In this document: positions 12,901 to 25,368 of the stretch, in pieces
How the letters are laid out: each line of letters opens with the position of its first letter
Position numbering within the stretch: the first letter of the stretch is position 1
Origin: Rhynchopus sp. YZ270_cl-10
Lineage: Eukaryota; Euglenozoa; Diplonemea; Diplonemida; Diplonemidae
DNA: 64,000 nt
Direction: 5' to 3'
Assembly: GCA_964035575.1 (NCBI GenBank)
Contig: OZ037924.1
Location: 434,001 to 498,000, forward strand
Made by a program: the position numbers and the translations under genes
The notes under the pieces: generated by a model
The model's input: only the letters and a program-made list of their open reading frames with translations
What the model was told of the DNA's origin: nothing
Databases searched by the model: none

Positions 12901-14500
12901 GCGCACGGAGCTGGCTTGTCTCGTTCTCGAGTGTCTTGCTCGAGAGCTGTGCGCGCACGTCCTCCAGTTCAGACTCCTTCTCGGTGCCTTCGTCGCAGCG
13001 GACAGAGACCTCCTGCAGACGTTCCGCAGCACCCTGCAGCTCTGCATCCTTCTGGGCAAGCTCCTCCGTCAGGGAGGCCACCATCAAGAGCTTCTCATTC
13101 GCAGTAGCCACAGCCTCGCTGTTCGCAGTCGTGGCGGAGTCGAGCTGTGTGCGAAGCTCCTCCATCACAGCTTCCGTAGTGTCCAGGCGGGAGCGCAGTG
13201 CTGCTGCCTCATCCTGCGCAGCAGTCTTCGTGGAGGAGAGCTGGCCGTTCTGTGTACGCAGCACCTCAATCTCCTCCTGCATGTGTGCCTGTGAGTCGTT
13301 TGCGTGTCCTGTTTGCGAGGACAGTGCCGCCTCCGCCTCGCGCGCCTGCTCCCGCAAGGAACTGTTCTCCTCGTCCGCAGCGTTGATGAACTGCTTCAAC
13401 GACGCCACCTCCTCCCGCAGTGCCTGCGTCTCCTTCATGTGCTGCACAGCAGCCTCGTCCGCGACACGGCTTAGTGCGTCGTGGTCCACGCGAAGATCAG
13501 CCATCTGCTGTTGGATGCGCTCGTCCTCTGCCTGCACATCAGACATCTGCCTGCTCCGGTCATTCACTTGGCCGTTCAAAAGCGCAAGCTCACGAGTCAA
13601 ATCATTGATGGTCTCTTCCTTCTGTTCAAGTCGTCCACGCAGGACAACAAGCTCCTGCGATGGTGGTGGGCGAGACGCCTCTCCCAGGGCCCGTGCCAAC
13701 GCAGAGTCCGCATCGCTCGACGCCTGCAGCTCTGCAGTCATCTCCGCAAGGCGGCGTTCTTTGTGCTCAATCGCTTCGCCCGCCATCTGAAGCTCGCCTT
13801 CGAGGCGTCCGATCATGACGTCCTTCTTGGCGGTTTCTTCCTGCGACTCCGCAAGCTTCTGTCTGTGGAGGCGTTCGCCTTCTTTAGAGGAGGCCTGCTT
13901 CTTTTGGATGTCGGTCAGCTCTTCCTCCCTTTCACTGAGGGCACGGGCGAGGGAAAGCTTCTCTTGGGCGAAGTATTCGAGCTTCTCTTCGTCGTCAAGC
14001 TCGCTGAAACGGAGGGGCACGCAGATGGAGATGTCCTGCCCGCTTTTGCCCTCTTTGCCTGCAAGAATAGACATGTCATCGAGAACCTTATCCACATCTG
14101 CAAGGCACGATACTGGGGTGTTGTTCACGTATGTCAACCGCATGTTCGCCATCTTCTGCAGACCTTGCACGTCAGCAAGTGTGCCTGGACGCACTCCAGT
14201 CACCATCATACCTTCCGGCTTCAGAACAATCCCAAGGGCGTCTCCTATTTGAAGGTTTTCCAGTGTTGCGTTGTGCACTGCTGCTACCCGTTTTGCGGCA
14301 GGGGATGGGGGTAAAACAGTCGTGGTCCCTTTAACCTGGCGTGCGGCCTTCAAAGAAGCGGAAATGGTGATAACGATGAGAAGAACAATAAGCACATCAG
14401 CAACCGCAATAGGAACACCGTCGATGATGGCGACATTGAGCAGACCGCACGTAGGCCCTTCCCATGCATATGCATCGTCCATGTCCTCAGGGACTGACAT
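9931..14500 (-). CDS. Membrane-anchored PDZ-like / coiled-coil / CCCH zinc-finger protein, four exons
   Basis: Exons read 14500-12341, 12295-12194, 11963-11745 and 10941-9931. All junctions are phase 0, with GTATGT/GTATGG donors and CAG acceptors, giving about 1163 residues. The order of parts is: a short acidic N-terminus, one membrane segment (VADVLIVLLIVITISASL), a PDZ-like region (about residues 75-155, containing GIVLKPEGMMVTGVRPGTLADV), roughly 550 residues of coiled coil, a Ser/Pro-rich part, and near the C-terminus one CCCH finger (C-x7-C-x5-C-x3-H in VCRAFAAGHC...CALLH). The start is the first ATG before the hydrophobic segment; the frame continues upstream only as low-complexity sequence. 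The first intron is only 45 nt, a multiple of three with no stop, so it may be retained. The last intron (11744-10942) could hide further small exons. I know no named family with this combination; function is unknown. Confidence 0.75.
10942..11744. other. Intron 3 of the CCCH protein gene, with open frames of unknown origin
   Basis: This 803-bp intron contains several short frames on both strands. One is acidic and plus-strand (about 11170-11320, with QDEEKEIDEGDSVADVV); another runs on the minus strand continuing the upstream exon frame. No domain is recognised. It could hold extra exons or the remains of an inserted element. Confidence 0.3.
11987..12097 (-). repeat. About 110-bp intronic repeat shared with 49.34-49.49 kb; possible structured RNA
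   Basis: Within intron 2 of the CCCH protein gene, this stretch matches the reverse complement of 49341-49487 over nearly its full length. Long identical words include GAGGAACTAT and CTCCTTTAAGCTACGCTTT. The second copy has a short extra segment (about 11 bp) after CAATTA. Read in the sense of the host gene, it ends near CCTTTTAC and ACTATTTTTTAA, the latter resembling an Sm-protein site. It may be a small RNA gene or a short interspersed element. Confidence 0.45.
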
Positions 14501-14874
14501 TGTACTATTTGTCTTCGTGCTCTTTTTGGCTGTGTTTGGCCTAAAATATTGAATGAATGAGGGAAAGGGAAATTCGAAGGAAAAAAAAAGCTTTTTTTTT
14601 TCTCGGTCTGCTTTGCAAGAGAGAGCCTTCTTCAAAAGAACTCACGTCTCACCCATACACAGGCAAAAAAAAAAAAAAAAAAAATGCACAACACCCACCA
14701 TAGTACGCAGCAGCGTACACATTCTGGACTCTCTGCGTTTAGCTAGATTTTTTTCCCACATCGAGTCCTGCAAAGAAAAAACAACAACGATAACATCATG
14801 GTATTCTATATGCAAAAAGAATTACATGGAAAGCAATTTACACGTAGTAATTAAACTATTTTAACGTTACCCTT
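14501..14874. other. Spacer between J-protein and CCCH protein genes
   Basis: AT-rich sequence with an A run of about twenty. It holds the 5' leader of the CCCH gene and the 3' end of the J-protein gene, both on the minus strand. Nothing else is seen. Confidence 0.5.
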
Positions 14875-16268
14875 TTATGCAAACATATTGATGCAGATGC
14901 GGAAGAAGAGGAAGACCCAGAACCAGATGACGACAAAGCGGTAGAAGGCCTTGTCGCGTGCACGGACGTACTCTTGGTAGTCGATGGTGTGCTGCACCTT
15001 GTGGTTCGCCCAGTCGTTGAAGACCTTGGCGAACTGTTCGTTGTCTTCGGCACGTCGCTTCATACGTTGGGCCTCCTGCTTGAGGGCCTCGTTCTGCGCC
15101 TGCTCGTAGGCACCCCAGAAGTTCCGGTCACCGCCGTGCTTCTTCTCGGTGTAGGTGAACGTCGACCCGCTCGCATCCTTGAACGTGAACACCGTCTCCT
15201 CCCCTCCATCCCGCGTATGCGTCGTCTGCGAGGAGCTGTACGACATGTTCTCGTACCCAGGTGGCGCCTGCGCAAAGCCACCATACCCATTCGCCCACTT
15301 CCCCGTAGTGTTGTGTCCCCGCGTTGCGCCGCTCGCACTGCTTGGGGTAAAGTCGTTCTGTGGGAAGGATTTGTAATATGTGGCAAAGAATTAACTGATA
15401 ACCCCGTATAAAAGAGTGTAATTTGTAGAAAAGAAAAATGCTGAAACATTTGTAGAAGGGTATGGGGATCAATGAGGCTGCAAGGATGAAAAGGGAGGGG
15501 AAAAAATGGATGGTAATCACATACGCTTGGAAACTGCTCGGCAGCTTCGCCGCTGCGGATTGCGTCGTACGACTCCTTGACCTTTTTGAACATGGTGTCG
15601 TCGCCTCCTGTCTTGTCTGGGTGGTGTTCTTTTGCAAGCTTGATGTATGCTTTCTTCAGGTCCTGGTCTGAGACGTCCCGCGACACATTAAGAACCTGTT
15701 GAAAAAGAAGATAACAAAAGGTTCAAAATAACATAAATGTGAGTAATTCGCACTTTTTGTGCACTTCTGCGCACTCTTATGCGCCCCCATTCAGCCACAC
15801 CAATAAATCAACAAAATATTGGGCCCAAATGTGACACCGCATCGTGCGGACATCCGGGGTAAAACTGAGACATGAGATCCTAGGATCTGCCAGGTGAAAT
15901 CATGAGAGGGTGTCTATTGTAGCCTTATCAAGGCCGCACCCTGACAGAGCATAGGGGGTGAGTCAAAAATCGATGATTTCTACCCCATAGATGCTGGTAA
16001 AGACGCTTGGGGTACTTAAATTGAGGTGGTCAGTTGGGGGGCTTTTTTATACCTTCCATGGATCCTTTGATGTTTGTGACCCTCGCAATACGGTTTTGAA
16101 ACGTCGCTGCTGCAGCTGTGGGTTAGAGAAGAGGCGCTGGCGTTGTGCGGGGTGTGGGTGTGATGAGAGTGCCCGCATGCTGCGCTTTAGTGCTGCTGCA
16201 TGAGACAGCGATGAAGACACTGCACGGCATTCACGGAGAAGCGTCGAGCCAATCGCATAGGTAAGCAT
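14875..16268 (-). CDS. DnaJ/Hsp40 J-protein with presequence and C-terminal membrane segment
   Basis: Exons read 16268-16053, 15695-15525 and 15357-14875, all phase 0, giving 289 residues. The first exon is Arg/Ser/Ala-rich with hardly any acidic residues (MLTYAIGSTLLRECRAV...), like a mitochondrial targeting peptide, and ends KDPWK. Splicing joins it to VLNVSRDVSDQDLKKAY, restoring the canonical J-domain start; the HPD motif that stimulates Hsp70 is at residues 97-99. Exon 3 is Ser/Gly/Gln-rich, then charged, and ends with a hydrophobic segment (FVVIWFWVFLFF), so the protein is probably anchored in a membrane near its C-terminus. ATG 16268 was chosen because it starts the presequence; an in-frame upstream Met at 16313 overlaps a TATAAA-like sequence. 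It is likely a mitochondrial Hsp70 co-chaperone. Location is inferred from the N-terminus only. Confidence 0.85.
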
Positions 16269-16305
16269 TGTCTCCCCGCCCTTCCCCTCCCGCTCTGTGC
16301 AAGCT

Positions 16306-16313
16306 TTATACAA
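16306..16313 (-). promoter_or_regulatory. TATA-like sequence before the J-protein gene
   Basis: On the minus strand GTATAAAGC lies about 40 nt before the chosen ATG of the J-protein gene. It could be a core promoter or chance in AT-rich DNA. Confidence 0.2.
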
Positions 16314-16452
16314 AAAATAAAATGCCTGTTTGTGGTAGGAACTTTAGTTGGAAATATTGAGTAAGCACTCTCTTCTCATCAACCGAGGGTGTATGGGGGG
16401 TATGGGACATAAGGGGGAGTGTATTGTCAAAAGGGGGAGGGAATGTACTTTT

Positions 16453-17298
16453 TTAGTCCTCTTCAATGTCATATATAACACGATATGCGGGGAACATTGA
16501 CGTGTCGACCACACCGTCAACCTCTCTGAAGGTAATGTTCAATCGCCCAGGTTGGTACGGGAAGCGTAGCGAAGGGGGGCGTGTGTTCGGTACTATGGAC
16601 AGAACAGAGTGGACGATCATCCTTGCAGGCCCGCCAAAGAGAAGGACATCTCCGCTGTCAAGTCTGACTGTCTTGAAGTTTTCATCATCATAATCATCCT
16701 TTATACCAAAATCGCAAGATTCTCCAATGCTCACAGATACAATCGGCTTCCCTCTCCCTTCGCGGACCAGCTTTGGGTCTTCAGTGTCTCTGTGCCATTT
16801 AAACGTGCCTTTCTTGTTGTAAAAGTTAACAAGAATTGTGGTGGGGTCCATCAGTGGTATAGACGGGTCGAATTCGTTGGCCATCGCAGACCACTTCTTG
16901 CATGCATCAGTCATACCAGTGGAGAAGTCTTCTGATGGATGAATTAAACGGCCTCGATTGCCCTGATTGAGTCTGAGCCTTCCGTCCTCGGAGATGGGCT
17001 CAAAGAAACCAGCAGAGCCCATTTCCACACCTTCTGGAGCCTTCCCCTTTTCAAAGCATTCGTCCAGCATCCGCTGTTGCACGGGAATCGGAATGATACC
17101 ACGGATGACAAGGCACCCAGGCTGAATGACTTCGATTTTTCCCGCAGTGGAGGTGTACTCCAGACGAGTGGCGGGTGCAGTACACCCCGAGGGTGCTGGC
17201 ACTGCACCAGACTGCCCAACCGCAGACATACCAAGACGGCTACCTCCCTTCTCCTTGTCCTTGTCCTTCTTCTTCTTTTTCTGTCCAGAAATCTGCAT
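16453..17298 (-). CDS. AlkB-family Fe(II)/2-oxoglutarate dioxygenase (AlkB/ALKBH1-like)
   Basis: This is a single-exon gene of 281 residues. A Lys-rich N-terminus (residues 7-18) precedes a complete AlkB fold: NFY at 158-160, the iron ligands HRD (H169, D171) and H230 in MIVHSV, and the 2-oxoglutarate-binding arginines in RLNITFR (R252 and R258). PIVSVSIGE and LDSGDVLLFGG match the bacterial AlkB and ALKBH1 branch. These enzymes oxidatively remove methyl groups from DNA or RNA bases; the substrate here is not evident. ATG 17298 is the first Met of the frame; a TTG lies three codons upstream. The Lys-rich head could be a nuclear or nucleolar signal. It is not closely similar to the second AlkB gene at 46028. 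Confidence 0.88.
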   Translation of the reverse strand: MQISGQKKKKKDKDKEKGGSRLGMSAVGQSGAVPAPSGCTAPATRLEYTSTAGKIEVIQPGCLVIRGIIPIPVQQRMLDECFEKGKAPEGVEMGSAGFFEPISEDGRLRLNQGNRGRLIHPSEDFSTGMTDACKKWSAMANEFDPSIPLMDPTTILVNFYNKKGTFKWHRDTEDPKLVREGRGKPIVSVSIGESCDFGIKDDYDDENFKTVRLDSGDVLLFGGPARMIVHSVLSIVPNTRPPSLRFPYQPGRLNITFREVDGVVDTSMFPAYRVIYDIEED

Positions 17299-17891
17299 CG
17301 TTATCAAGACTTGTGTACCTATGCGTGGAAGAATTTAGTTTGTGTATGAGGAATCATACATGGGAAAATAGTTCAAGGGAAGGGGAGGATTCTGTATCAC
17401 CTCCCACTTGAAGTAATCACGTCAACAGGTTGTGACGATAACGTCCATGCACATACCGCTTCATGGAGATCATTAACACTCTTTCTGTGTTCAGGATACT
17501 TGGTCACCCTAGCCACCAACCTTCCGTGTACCAATGCTGCAAACTATCTCTATATCTCTCTTTCACCAAGACGCCCAAATAAGTGGATGATTCCTGGATA
17601 TATCGGAAAATGCATACCAGGATACATTAGTTTCCCATCATACTATTACCCTCAAAGACTCCCACATTTCAATAAAATGCAGACGAAAGTAAAGGAACAA
17701 TAACTATTAGTAAACGTGCGCCGCACAAGGAATCCATGTCAAAACACAAGACACCAAATACTCATCCCATACTCCAGGGCAATATACTTGTCACACGAAA
17801 ACTGCCACTGGTACACACCCACACATGCACGACAAAAACTGCAAAAGAAATACAACCAAAAACCACAGTCAACTGTTGCACACAGCCAATT
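17299..17891. other. Spacer between the AlkB gene and the satellite region
   Basis: AT-rich unique sequence without a convincing open frame, repeat or RNA. The AlkB promoter should lie at its left end. Confidence 0.45.
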
Positions 17892-18623
17892 CTAGAAAAC
17901 ACTTGTGTTTTCTAGTTTTTAAAGGTTGCTTTTCTCGCCGCCCCCTTCAGTCCCTCTAACCCCCCCTGCTGGATCCGACCAAAAACCGGTTTTTTTTAGA
18001 GGGTGTAGAAGCTTCGCACAGCCGAAAAAACTTTTTCTTTGGAAAGATCGGACACTTTTTGGGGGGTGTATAGGCTCAGCGAAGCGTTAAACCGTTAGAG
18101 ACCCTGACACCAGGGTGTCACGAGTGCCCCTTTTATACACGTGTTTCTTAAGGCTTCTACAGGGTTCTACAGGCAAAACAGGCGTTTTGGCCAAAAACCC
18201 CGTTTTTCAGGCAGGTAAACGTGTTTGCGGCTTGGGAAACGTGCCAGCGCGGTGTGAGAACCATGCATGGACCACACACGGCACGAGTTGCAGCAGCCCA
18301 CCGAAGGTGGGCTGCGTTTGGTAACCACCCGCTGCGGTTAACGCGCGTATCGCATATACATAGCGTTGTGTGTATCGTATACGAAGACCGTTGTGTGTAA
18401 CGCACTTGTAGACCGTTGCGTTATCACAACCACACGAGCCAGCGAAGTGTCACAGCGGCGCAGGTATTGCGTTAACGCGATGGAGTTAAACCCGTATCAT
18501 GTTTTAGCTGCACACGAAGCGTGTATCGCATATGCATAGCGTTCTGTGTATCGTATACGTAGAGCGTTACGTGCAAACCATACACATACCGTTTGACACA
18601 CCAGCCAGCGAAGTGTTTTCAAG
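17892..18623. mobile_element. Hairpin-ended repeat element, copy 1, left of the satellite
   Basis: The left end is a perfect 11-bp-stem hairpin (CTAGAAAACAC / GTGTTTTCTAG, 17892-17915). The right end at 18611-18623 reads, inverted, CTTGAAAACACTT, so the two ends form terminal inverted repeats. The block 18095-18260 is about 90% identical by eye to 25575-25745 in copy 2, including the dyad around TGACACCAGGGTGTCA, and both copies end with ACCAGCCAG before the terminal repeat. The interior has CGTATCG/GCGTT-rich simple repeats and no transposase. No target duplication is evident. Confidence 0.55.
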
Positions 18624-18699
18624 ACCGTCAACTCAATAATAGTCTAAACATTCAACAAAAACAATACATAGAATGCAGACACTCGTCGGTTCAACATGA

Positions 18700-21600
18700 C
18701 GACCAAACTAACCTAAAACAACGTGACGACGACACCACATGAAACGCAACCAAAACAAGTCATCTAAAACAGCGCGTTCAAACGCAACCACTACAACGCG
18801 ACGAAAACAGAGCGATGCAACGCGAACAAAACAACGCGTCGAAACGGAACGATGAAACTCGATGAAAACAGCACGATGAAAGGGGGCCAAAAAAACTCGT
18901 CGAAAACAGCGCGATGAAACACGGCCAAAACAACGCGACGAAAACAGCGCGATGAAACACGGCCAAAACAACGCGATGAAAACAGCGCGATGAAACGCGG
19001 CCAAAACAACGCGTCGAAAACAGCGCGATGAAACACGACCAAAACAACGCGACGAAAACAGCGCGATGAAACACGGCCAAAACAACGCGACGAAAACAGC
19101 GCGATGAAACACGGCCAAAACAACGCGTCCAAAACAACGCGTCGAAAACAGCTCGATGAAACACGGCCAAAACAACGCGACGAAAACAGCGCGATGAAAC
19201 ACGGCCAAAACAACGCGACGAAAACAGCGCGATGAAACACGGCCAAAACAACGCGTCGAAAACAGCGCGATGAAACACGGCCAAAACAACGCGACGAAAA
19301 GAGCGCGATGAAACACGACCAAAACAACGCGTCGAAAACAGCGAGATGAAACGCGGCCAAAACAACGCGACGAAAACAGCGCGATGAAACACGGCCAAAA
19401 CAACGCGTCCAAAACAACGCGATGAAAACAGCGCGATGAAACGCGGCCAAAACAACGCGACGAAAACAGCGCGATGAAACACGACCAAAACAACGCGTCC
19501 AAAACAACGCGACGAAAACAGCGCGATGAAACGCGACCAAAACAACGCGACGAAAAGAGCGCGATGAAACACGACCAAAACAACGCGTCGAAAACAGCGA
19601 GATGAAACGCGGCCAAAACAACGCGACGAAAACAGCGCGATGAAACACCACCAAAACAACGCGTCCAAAACAACGCGACGAAAACAGCGCGATGAAACAC
19701 GACCAAAACAACGCGTCGAAAACAGCGCGATGAAACACGGCCAAAACAACGCGTCGAAAACAGCGCGATGAAACACGGCCAAAACAACGCGTCGAAAACA
19801 GCGCGATGAAACACGGCCAAAACAACGCGACGAAAACAGCGCGATGAAACACGGCCAAAACAACGCGTCCAAAACAACGCGACGAAAACAGCGCGATGAA
19901 ACACGACCAAAACAACGCGTCCAAAACAACGCGACGAAAACAGCGCGATGAAACACGACCAAAACAACGCGTCGAAAACAGCGCGATGAAACACGGCCAA
20001 AACAACGCGTCGAAAACAGCGCGATGAAACACGACCAAAACAACGCGACGAAAACAGCGCGATGAAACACGACCAAAACAACGCGTCGAAAACAGCGCGA
20101 TGAAACGCGGCCAAAACAACGCGTCCAAAACAACGCGTCGAAAACAGCGCGATGAAACACGACCAAAACAACGCGTCGAAAACAGCGCGATGAAACACGA
20201 CTAAATCAACGCGTCGAAAACAGCGCGATGAAACACGGCCAAAACAACGCGTCGAAAACAGCGCGATGAAACGCGGCCAAAACAACGCGACGAAAACAGC
20301 GCGATGAAACACGGCCAAAACAACGCGTCGAAAACAGCGCGATGAAACGCGGCCAAAACAACGCGACGAAAACAGGGCGATGAAACACGACCAAAACAAC
20401 GCGTCCAAAACAACGCGACGAAAACAGCGCGATGAAACGCGGCCAAAACAACGCGACGAAAACAGCGCGATGAAACACGACCAAAACAACGCGTCGAAAA
20501 CAGCGCGATGAAACACGACCAAAACAACGCGTCGAAAACAGCGCGATGAAACACGGCCAAAACAACGCGTCGAAAACAGCGCGATGAAACGCGGCCAAAA
20601 CAACGCGACGAAAACAGCGCGATGAAACACGGCCAAAACAACGCGACGAAAACAGCGCGATGAAACACGACCAAAACAACGCGTCGAAAACAGCGCGATG
20701 AAACGCGGCCAAAACAACGCGACGAAAACAGCGCGATGAAACGCGGCCAAAACAACGCGACGAAAACAGCGCGATGAAACACGACCAAAACAACGCGTCG
20801 AAAACAGCGCGATGAAACGCGGCCAAAACAACGCGACGAAAACAGCGCGATGAAACACGGCCAAAACAACGCGTCGAAAACAGCGCGATGAAACGCGGCC
20901 AAAACAACGCGACGAAAACAGCGCGATGAAACGCGGCCAAAACAACGCGACGAAAACAGCGCGATGAAACACGACCAAAACAACGCGTCGAAAACAGCGC
21001 GATGAAACACGACCAAAACAACGCGACGAAAACAGCGCGATGAAACGCGGCCAAAACAACGCGACGAAAACAGCGCGATGAAACACGACCAAAACAACGC
21101 GTCCAAAACAACGCGATGAAACACGACCAAAACAACGCGACGAAAACAGCGCGATGAAACACGACCAAAACAACGCGTCGAAAACAGCGCGATGAAACGC
21201 GGCCAAAACAACGCGACGAAAACAGCGCGATGAAACGCGGCCAAAACAACGCGACGAAAACAGGGCGATGAAACACGACCAAAACAACGCGTCCAAAACA
21301 ACGCGACGAAAACAGCGCGATGAAACACGGCCAAAACAACGCGTCGAAAACAGCGCGATGAAACGCGGCCAAAACAACGCGACGAAAACAGCGCGATGAA
21401 ACACGACCAAAACAACGCGTCGAAAACAGCGCGATGAAACGCGGCCAAAACAACGCGACGAAAACAGCGCGATGAAACGCGGCCAAAACAACGCGACGAA
21501 AACAGCGCGATGAAACACGGCCAAAACAACGCGACGAAAACAGCGCGATGAAACACCACCAAAACAACGCGTCCAAAACAACGCGATGAAACACGACCAA

Positions 21601-24600
21601 AACAACGCGACGAAAACAGCGCGATGAAACACGGCCAAAACAACGCGACGAAAACAGCGCGATGAAACACCACCAAAACAACGCGTCCAAAACAACGCGA
21701 TGAAACACGACCAAAACAACGCGACGAAAACAGCGCGATGAAACACGGCCAAAACAACGCGACGAAAACAGCGCGATGAAACACCACCAAAACAACGCGT
21801 CCAAAACAACGCGATGAAACACGACCAAAACAACGCGACGAAAACAGCGCGATGAAACACGGCCAAAACAACGCGACGAAAACAGCGCGATGAAACACCA
21901 CCAAAACAACGCGTCCAAAACAACGCGACGAAAACAGCGCGATGAAACGCGGCCAAAACAACGCGACGAAAACAGCGCGATGAAACACGACCAAAACAAC
22001 GCGACGAAAACAGCGCGATGAAACACGGCCAAAACAACGCGTCGAAAACAGCGCGATGAAACGCGGCCAAAACAACGCGACGAAAACAGGGCGATGAAAC
22101 ACGACCAAAACAACGCGTCCAAAACAACGCGACGAAAAGAGCGCGATGAAACACGACCAAAACAACGCGTCGAAAACAGCGCGATGAAACACGGCCAAAA
22201 CAACGCGTCGAAAACAGCGCGATGAAACGCGGCCAAAACAACGCGACGAAAACAGGGCGATGAAACACGACCAAAACAACGCGTCGAAAACAGCGCTATG
22301 AAACGCGGCCAAAACAACGCGACGAAAACAGCGCGATGAAACACGGCCAAAACAACGCGTCGAAAACAGCGCGATGAAACGCGGCCAAAACAACGCGACG
22401 AAAACAGGGCGATGAAACACGACCAAAACAACGCGTCCAAAACAACGCGACGAAAACAGCGCGATGAAACACGACCAAAACAACGCGTCGAAAACAGCGC
22501 TATGAAACGCGGCCAAAACAACGCGACGAAAACAGCGCGATGAAACGCGGCCAAAACAACGCGACGAAAAGAGCGCGATGAAACACGACCAAAACAACGC
22601 GTCCAAAACAACGCGACGAAAACAGCGCGATGAAACACGACCAAAACAACGCGTCGAAAACAGCGCGATGAAACACGGCCAAAACAACGCGTCGAAAACA
22701 GCGCGATGAAACGCGGCCAAAACAACGCGACGAAAACAGCGCGATGAAACACGGCCAAAACAACGCGTCGAAAACAGCGCGATGAAACGCGGCCAAAACA
22801 ACGCGACGAAAACAGGGCGATGAAACACGACCAAAACAACGCGTCCAAAACAACGCGACGAAAACAGCGCGATGAAACACGACCAAAACAACGCGTCGAA
22901 AACAGCGCTATGAAACGCGGCCAAAACAACGCGACGAAAACAGCGCGATGAAACACGGCCAAAACAACGCGTCGAAAACAGCGCGATGAAACGCGGCCAA
23001 AACAACGCGACGAAAACAGGGCGATGAAACACGACCAAAACAACGCGTCCAAAACAACGCGACGAAAACAGCGCGATGAAACACGACCAAAACAACGCGT
23101 CGAAAACAGCGCTATGAAACACGGCCAAAACAACGCGTCGAAAACAGCGCGATGAAACGCGGCCAAAACAACGCGACGAAAACAGCGCGATGAAACGCGG
23201 CCAAAACAACGCGACGAAAACAGCGCGATGAAACACGACCAAAACAACGCGTCCAAAACAACGCGACGAAAACAGCGCGATGAAACACGACCAAAACAAC
23301 GCGTCCAAAACAACGCGACGAAAACAGCGCGATGAAACGCGACCAAAACAACGCGACGAAAAGAGCGCGATGAAACACGACCAAAACAACGCGTCGAAAA
23401 CAGCGCGATGAAACACGGCCAAAACAACGCGACGAAAACAGCGCGATGAAACACCACCAAAACAACGCGTCCAAAACAACGCGACGAAAACAGCGCGATG
23501 AAACACGACCAAAACAACGCGTCGAAAACAGCGAGATGAAACGCGGCCTAAACAACGCGACGAAAACAGCGCGATGAAACACCACCAAAACAACGCGTCC
23601 AAAACAACGCGACGAAAACAGCGCGATGAAACACGACCAAAACAACGCGTCGAAAACAGCGCGATGAAACACGGCCAAAACAACGCGTCGAAAACAGCGC
23701 GATGAAACACGGCCAAAACAACGCGACGAAAACAGCGCGATGAAACACGGCCAAAACAACGCGTCGAAAACAGCGCGATGAAACACGGCCAAAACAACGC
23801 GTCGAAAACAGCGCGATGAAACGCGGCCAAAACAACGCGTCCAAAACAACGCGACGAAAACAGCGCGATGAAACACGACCAAAACAACGCGTCGAAAACA
23901 GCGCGATGAAACACGACCAAAACAACGCGTCCAAAACAGCGCGATGAAACGCGGCCAAAACAACGCGACGAAAACAGCGCGATGAAACACGGCCAAAACA
24001 ACGCGTCCAAAACAACGCGACGAAAACAGCGCGATGAAACACGACCAAAACAACGCGTCGAAAACAGCGCGATGAAACACGACCAAAACAACGCGACGAA
24101 AAGAGCGCGATGAAACACGACCAAAACAACGCGTCCAAAACAACGCGTCGAAAACAGCGCGATGAAACGCGGCCAAAACAACGCGACGAAAACAGCGCGA
24201 TGAAACACGACCAAAACAACGCGACGAAAACAGCGCGATGAAACACGGCCAAAACAACGCGACGAAAACAGGGCGATGAAACACGACCAAAACAACGCGT
24301 CCAAAACAACGCGACGAAAAGAGCGCGATGAAACACGACCAAAACAACGCGTCGAAAACAGCGCGATGAAACACGACCAAAACAACGCGACGAAAAGAGC
24401 GCGATGAAACACGGCCAAAACAACGCGTCCAAAACAACGCGACGAAAACAGCGCGATGAAACACGACCAAAACAACGCGACGAAAACAGCGCGATGAAAC
24501 ACGGCCAAAACAACGCGTCCAAAACAACGCGACGAAAACAGCGCGATGAAACACGACCAAAACAACGCGTCGAAAACAGCGCGATGAAACACGGCCAAAA

Positions 24601-25368
24601 CAACGCGTCGAAAACAGCGCGATGAAACGCGGCCAAAACAACGCGACGAAAACAGCGCGATGAAACACGGCCAAAACAACGCGTCGAAAACAGCGCGATG
24701 AAACGCGGCCAAAACAACGCGACGAAAACAGGGCGATGAAACACGACCAAAACAACGCGTCCAAAACAACGCGACGAAAACAGCGCGATGAAACACGACC
24801 AAAACAACGCGTCCAAAACAACGCGACGAAAACAGCGCGATGAAACACGACCAAAACAACGCGTCCAAAACAACGCGACGAAAACAGCGCGATGAAACAC
24901 GACCAAAACAACGCGTCCAAAACAACGCGACGAAAACAGCGCGATGAAACGCGACCAAAACAACGCGACGAAAAGAGCGCGATGAAACACGACCAAAACA
25001 ACGCGACGAAAACAGCGCGATGAAACACCACCAAAACAACGCGTCCAAAACAACGCGACGAAAACAGCGCGATGAAACACGGCCAAAACAACGCGTCCAA
25101 AACAACGCGACGAAAACAGCGCGATGAAACACGACCAAAACAACGCGTCGAAAACAGCGCGATGAAACACGACCAAAACAACGCGACGAAAAGAGCGCGA
25201 TGAAACACGACCAAAACAACGCGTCCAAAACAACGCGTCGAAAACAGCGCGATGAAACGCGGCCAAAACAACGCGACGAAAACAGCGCGATGAAACACGA
25301 CCAAAACAACGCGACGAAAACAGCGCGATGAAACACGGCCAAAACAACGCGACGAAAACAGGGCGATT
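18700..25368. repeat. Minisatellite array, left part (38- and 52-bp units)
   Basis: This is a continuous tandem array. Each unit is a 14-bp module A (AAAACAACGCGACG or ...TCG), a 14-bp module B (AAAACAGCGCGATG) and a 10-bp module C (AAACACGGCC or AAACGCGACC), 38 bp in all; an extra AAAACAACGCGTCC module makes 52-bp units. The plus strand is nearly free of T (often one per 38 bp). No stop occurs in any minus-strand frame, so overlapping frames of up to 1713 codons arise by composition alone. Units are degenerate at the left edge (18700-18910) and homogeneous further in, as expected for unequal exchange. It could be centromeric, heterochromatic or simply an expanded minisatellite. Confidence 0.95.

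Noticed and set aside
12416-14314. Long plus-strand open frames opposite the coiled-coil gene
   Set aside because: They are antisense shadows of a Glu/Leu/Ala-rich coding strand, giving Ser- or Cys/Leu-rich translations without domains.
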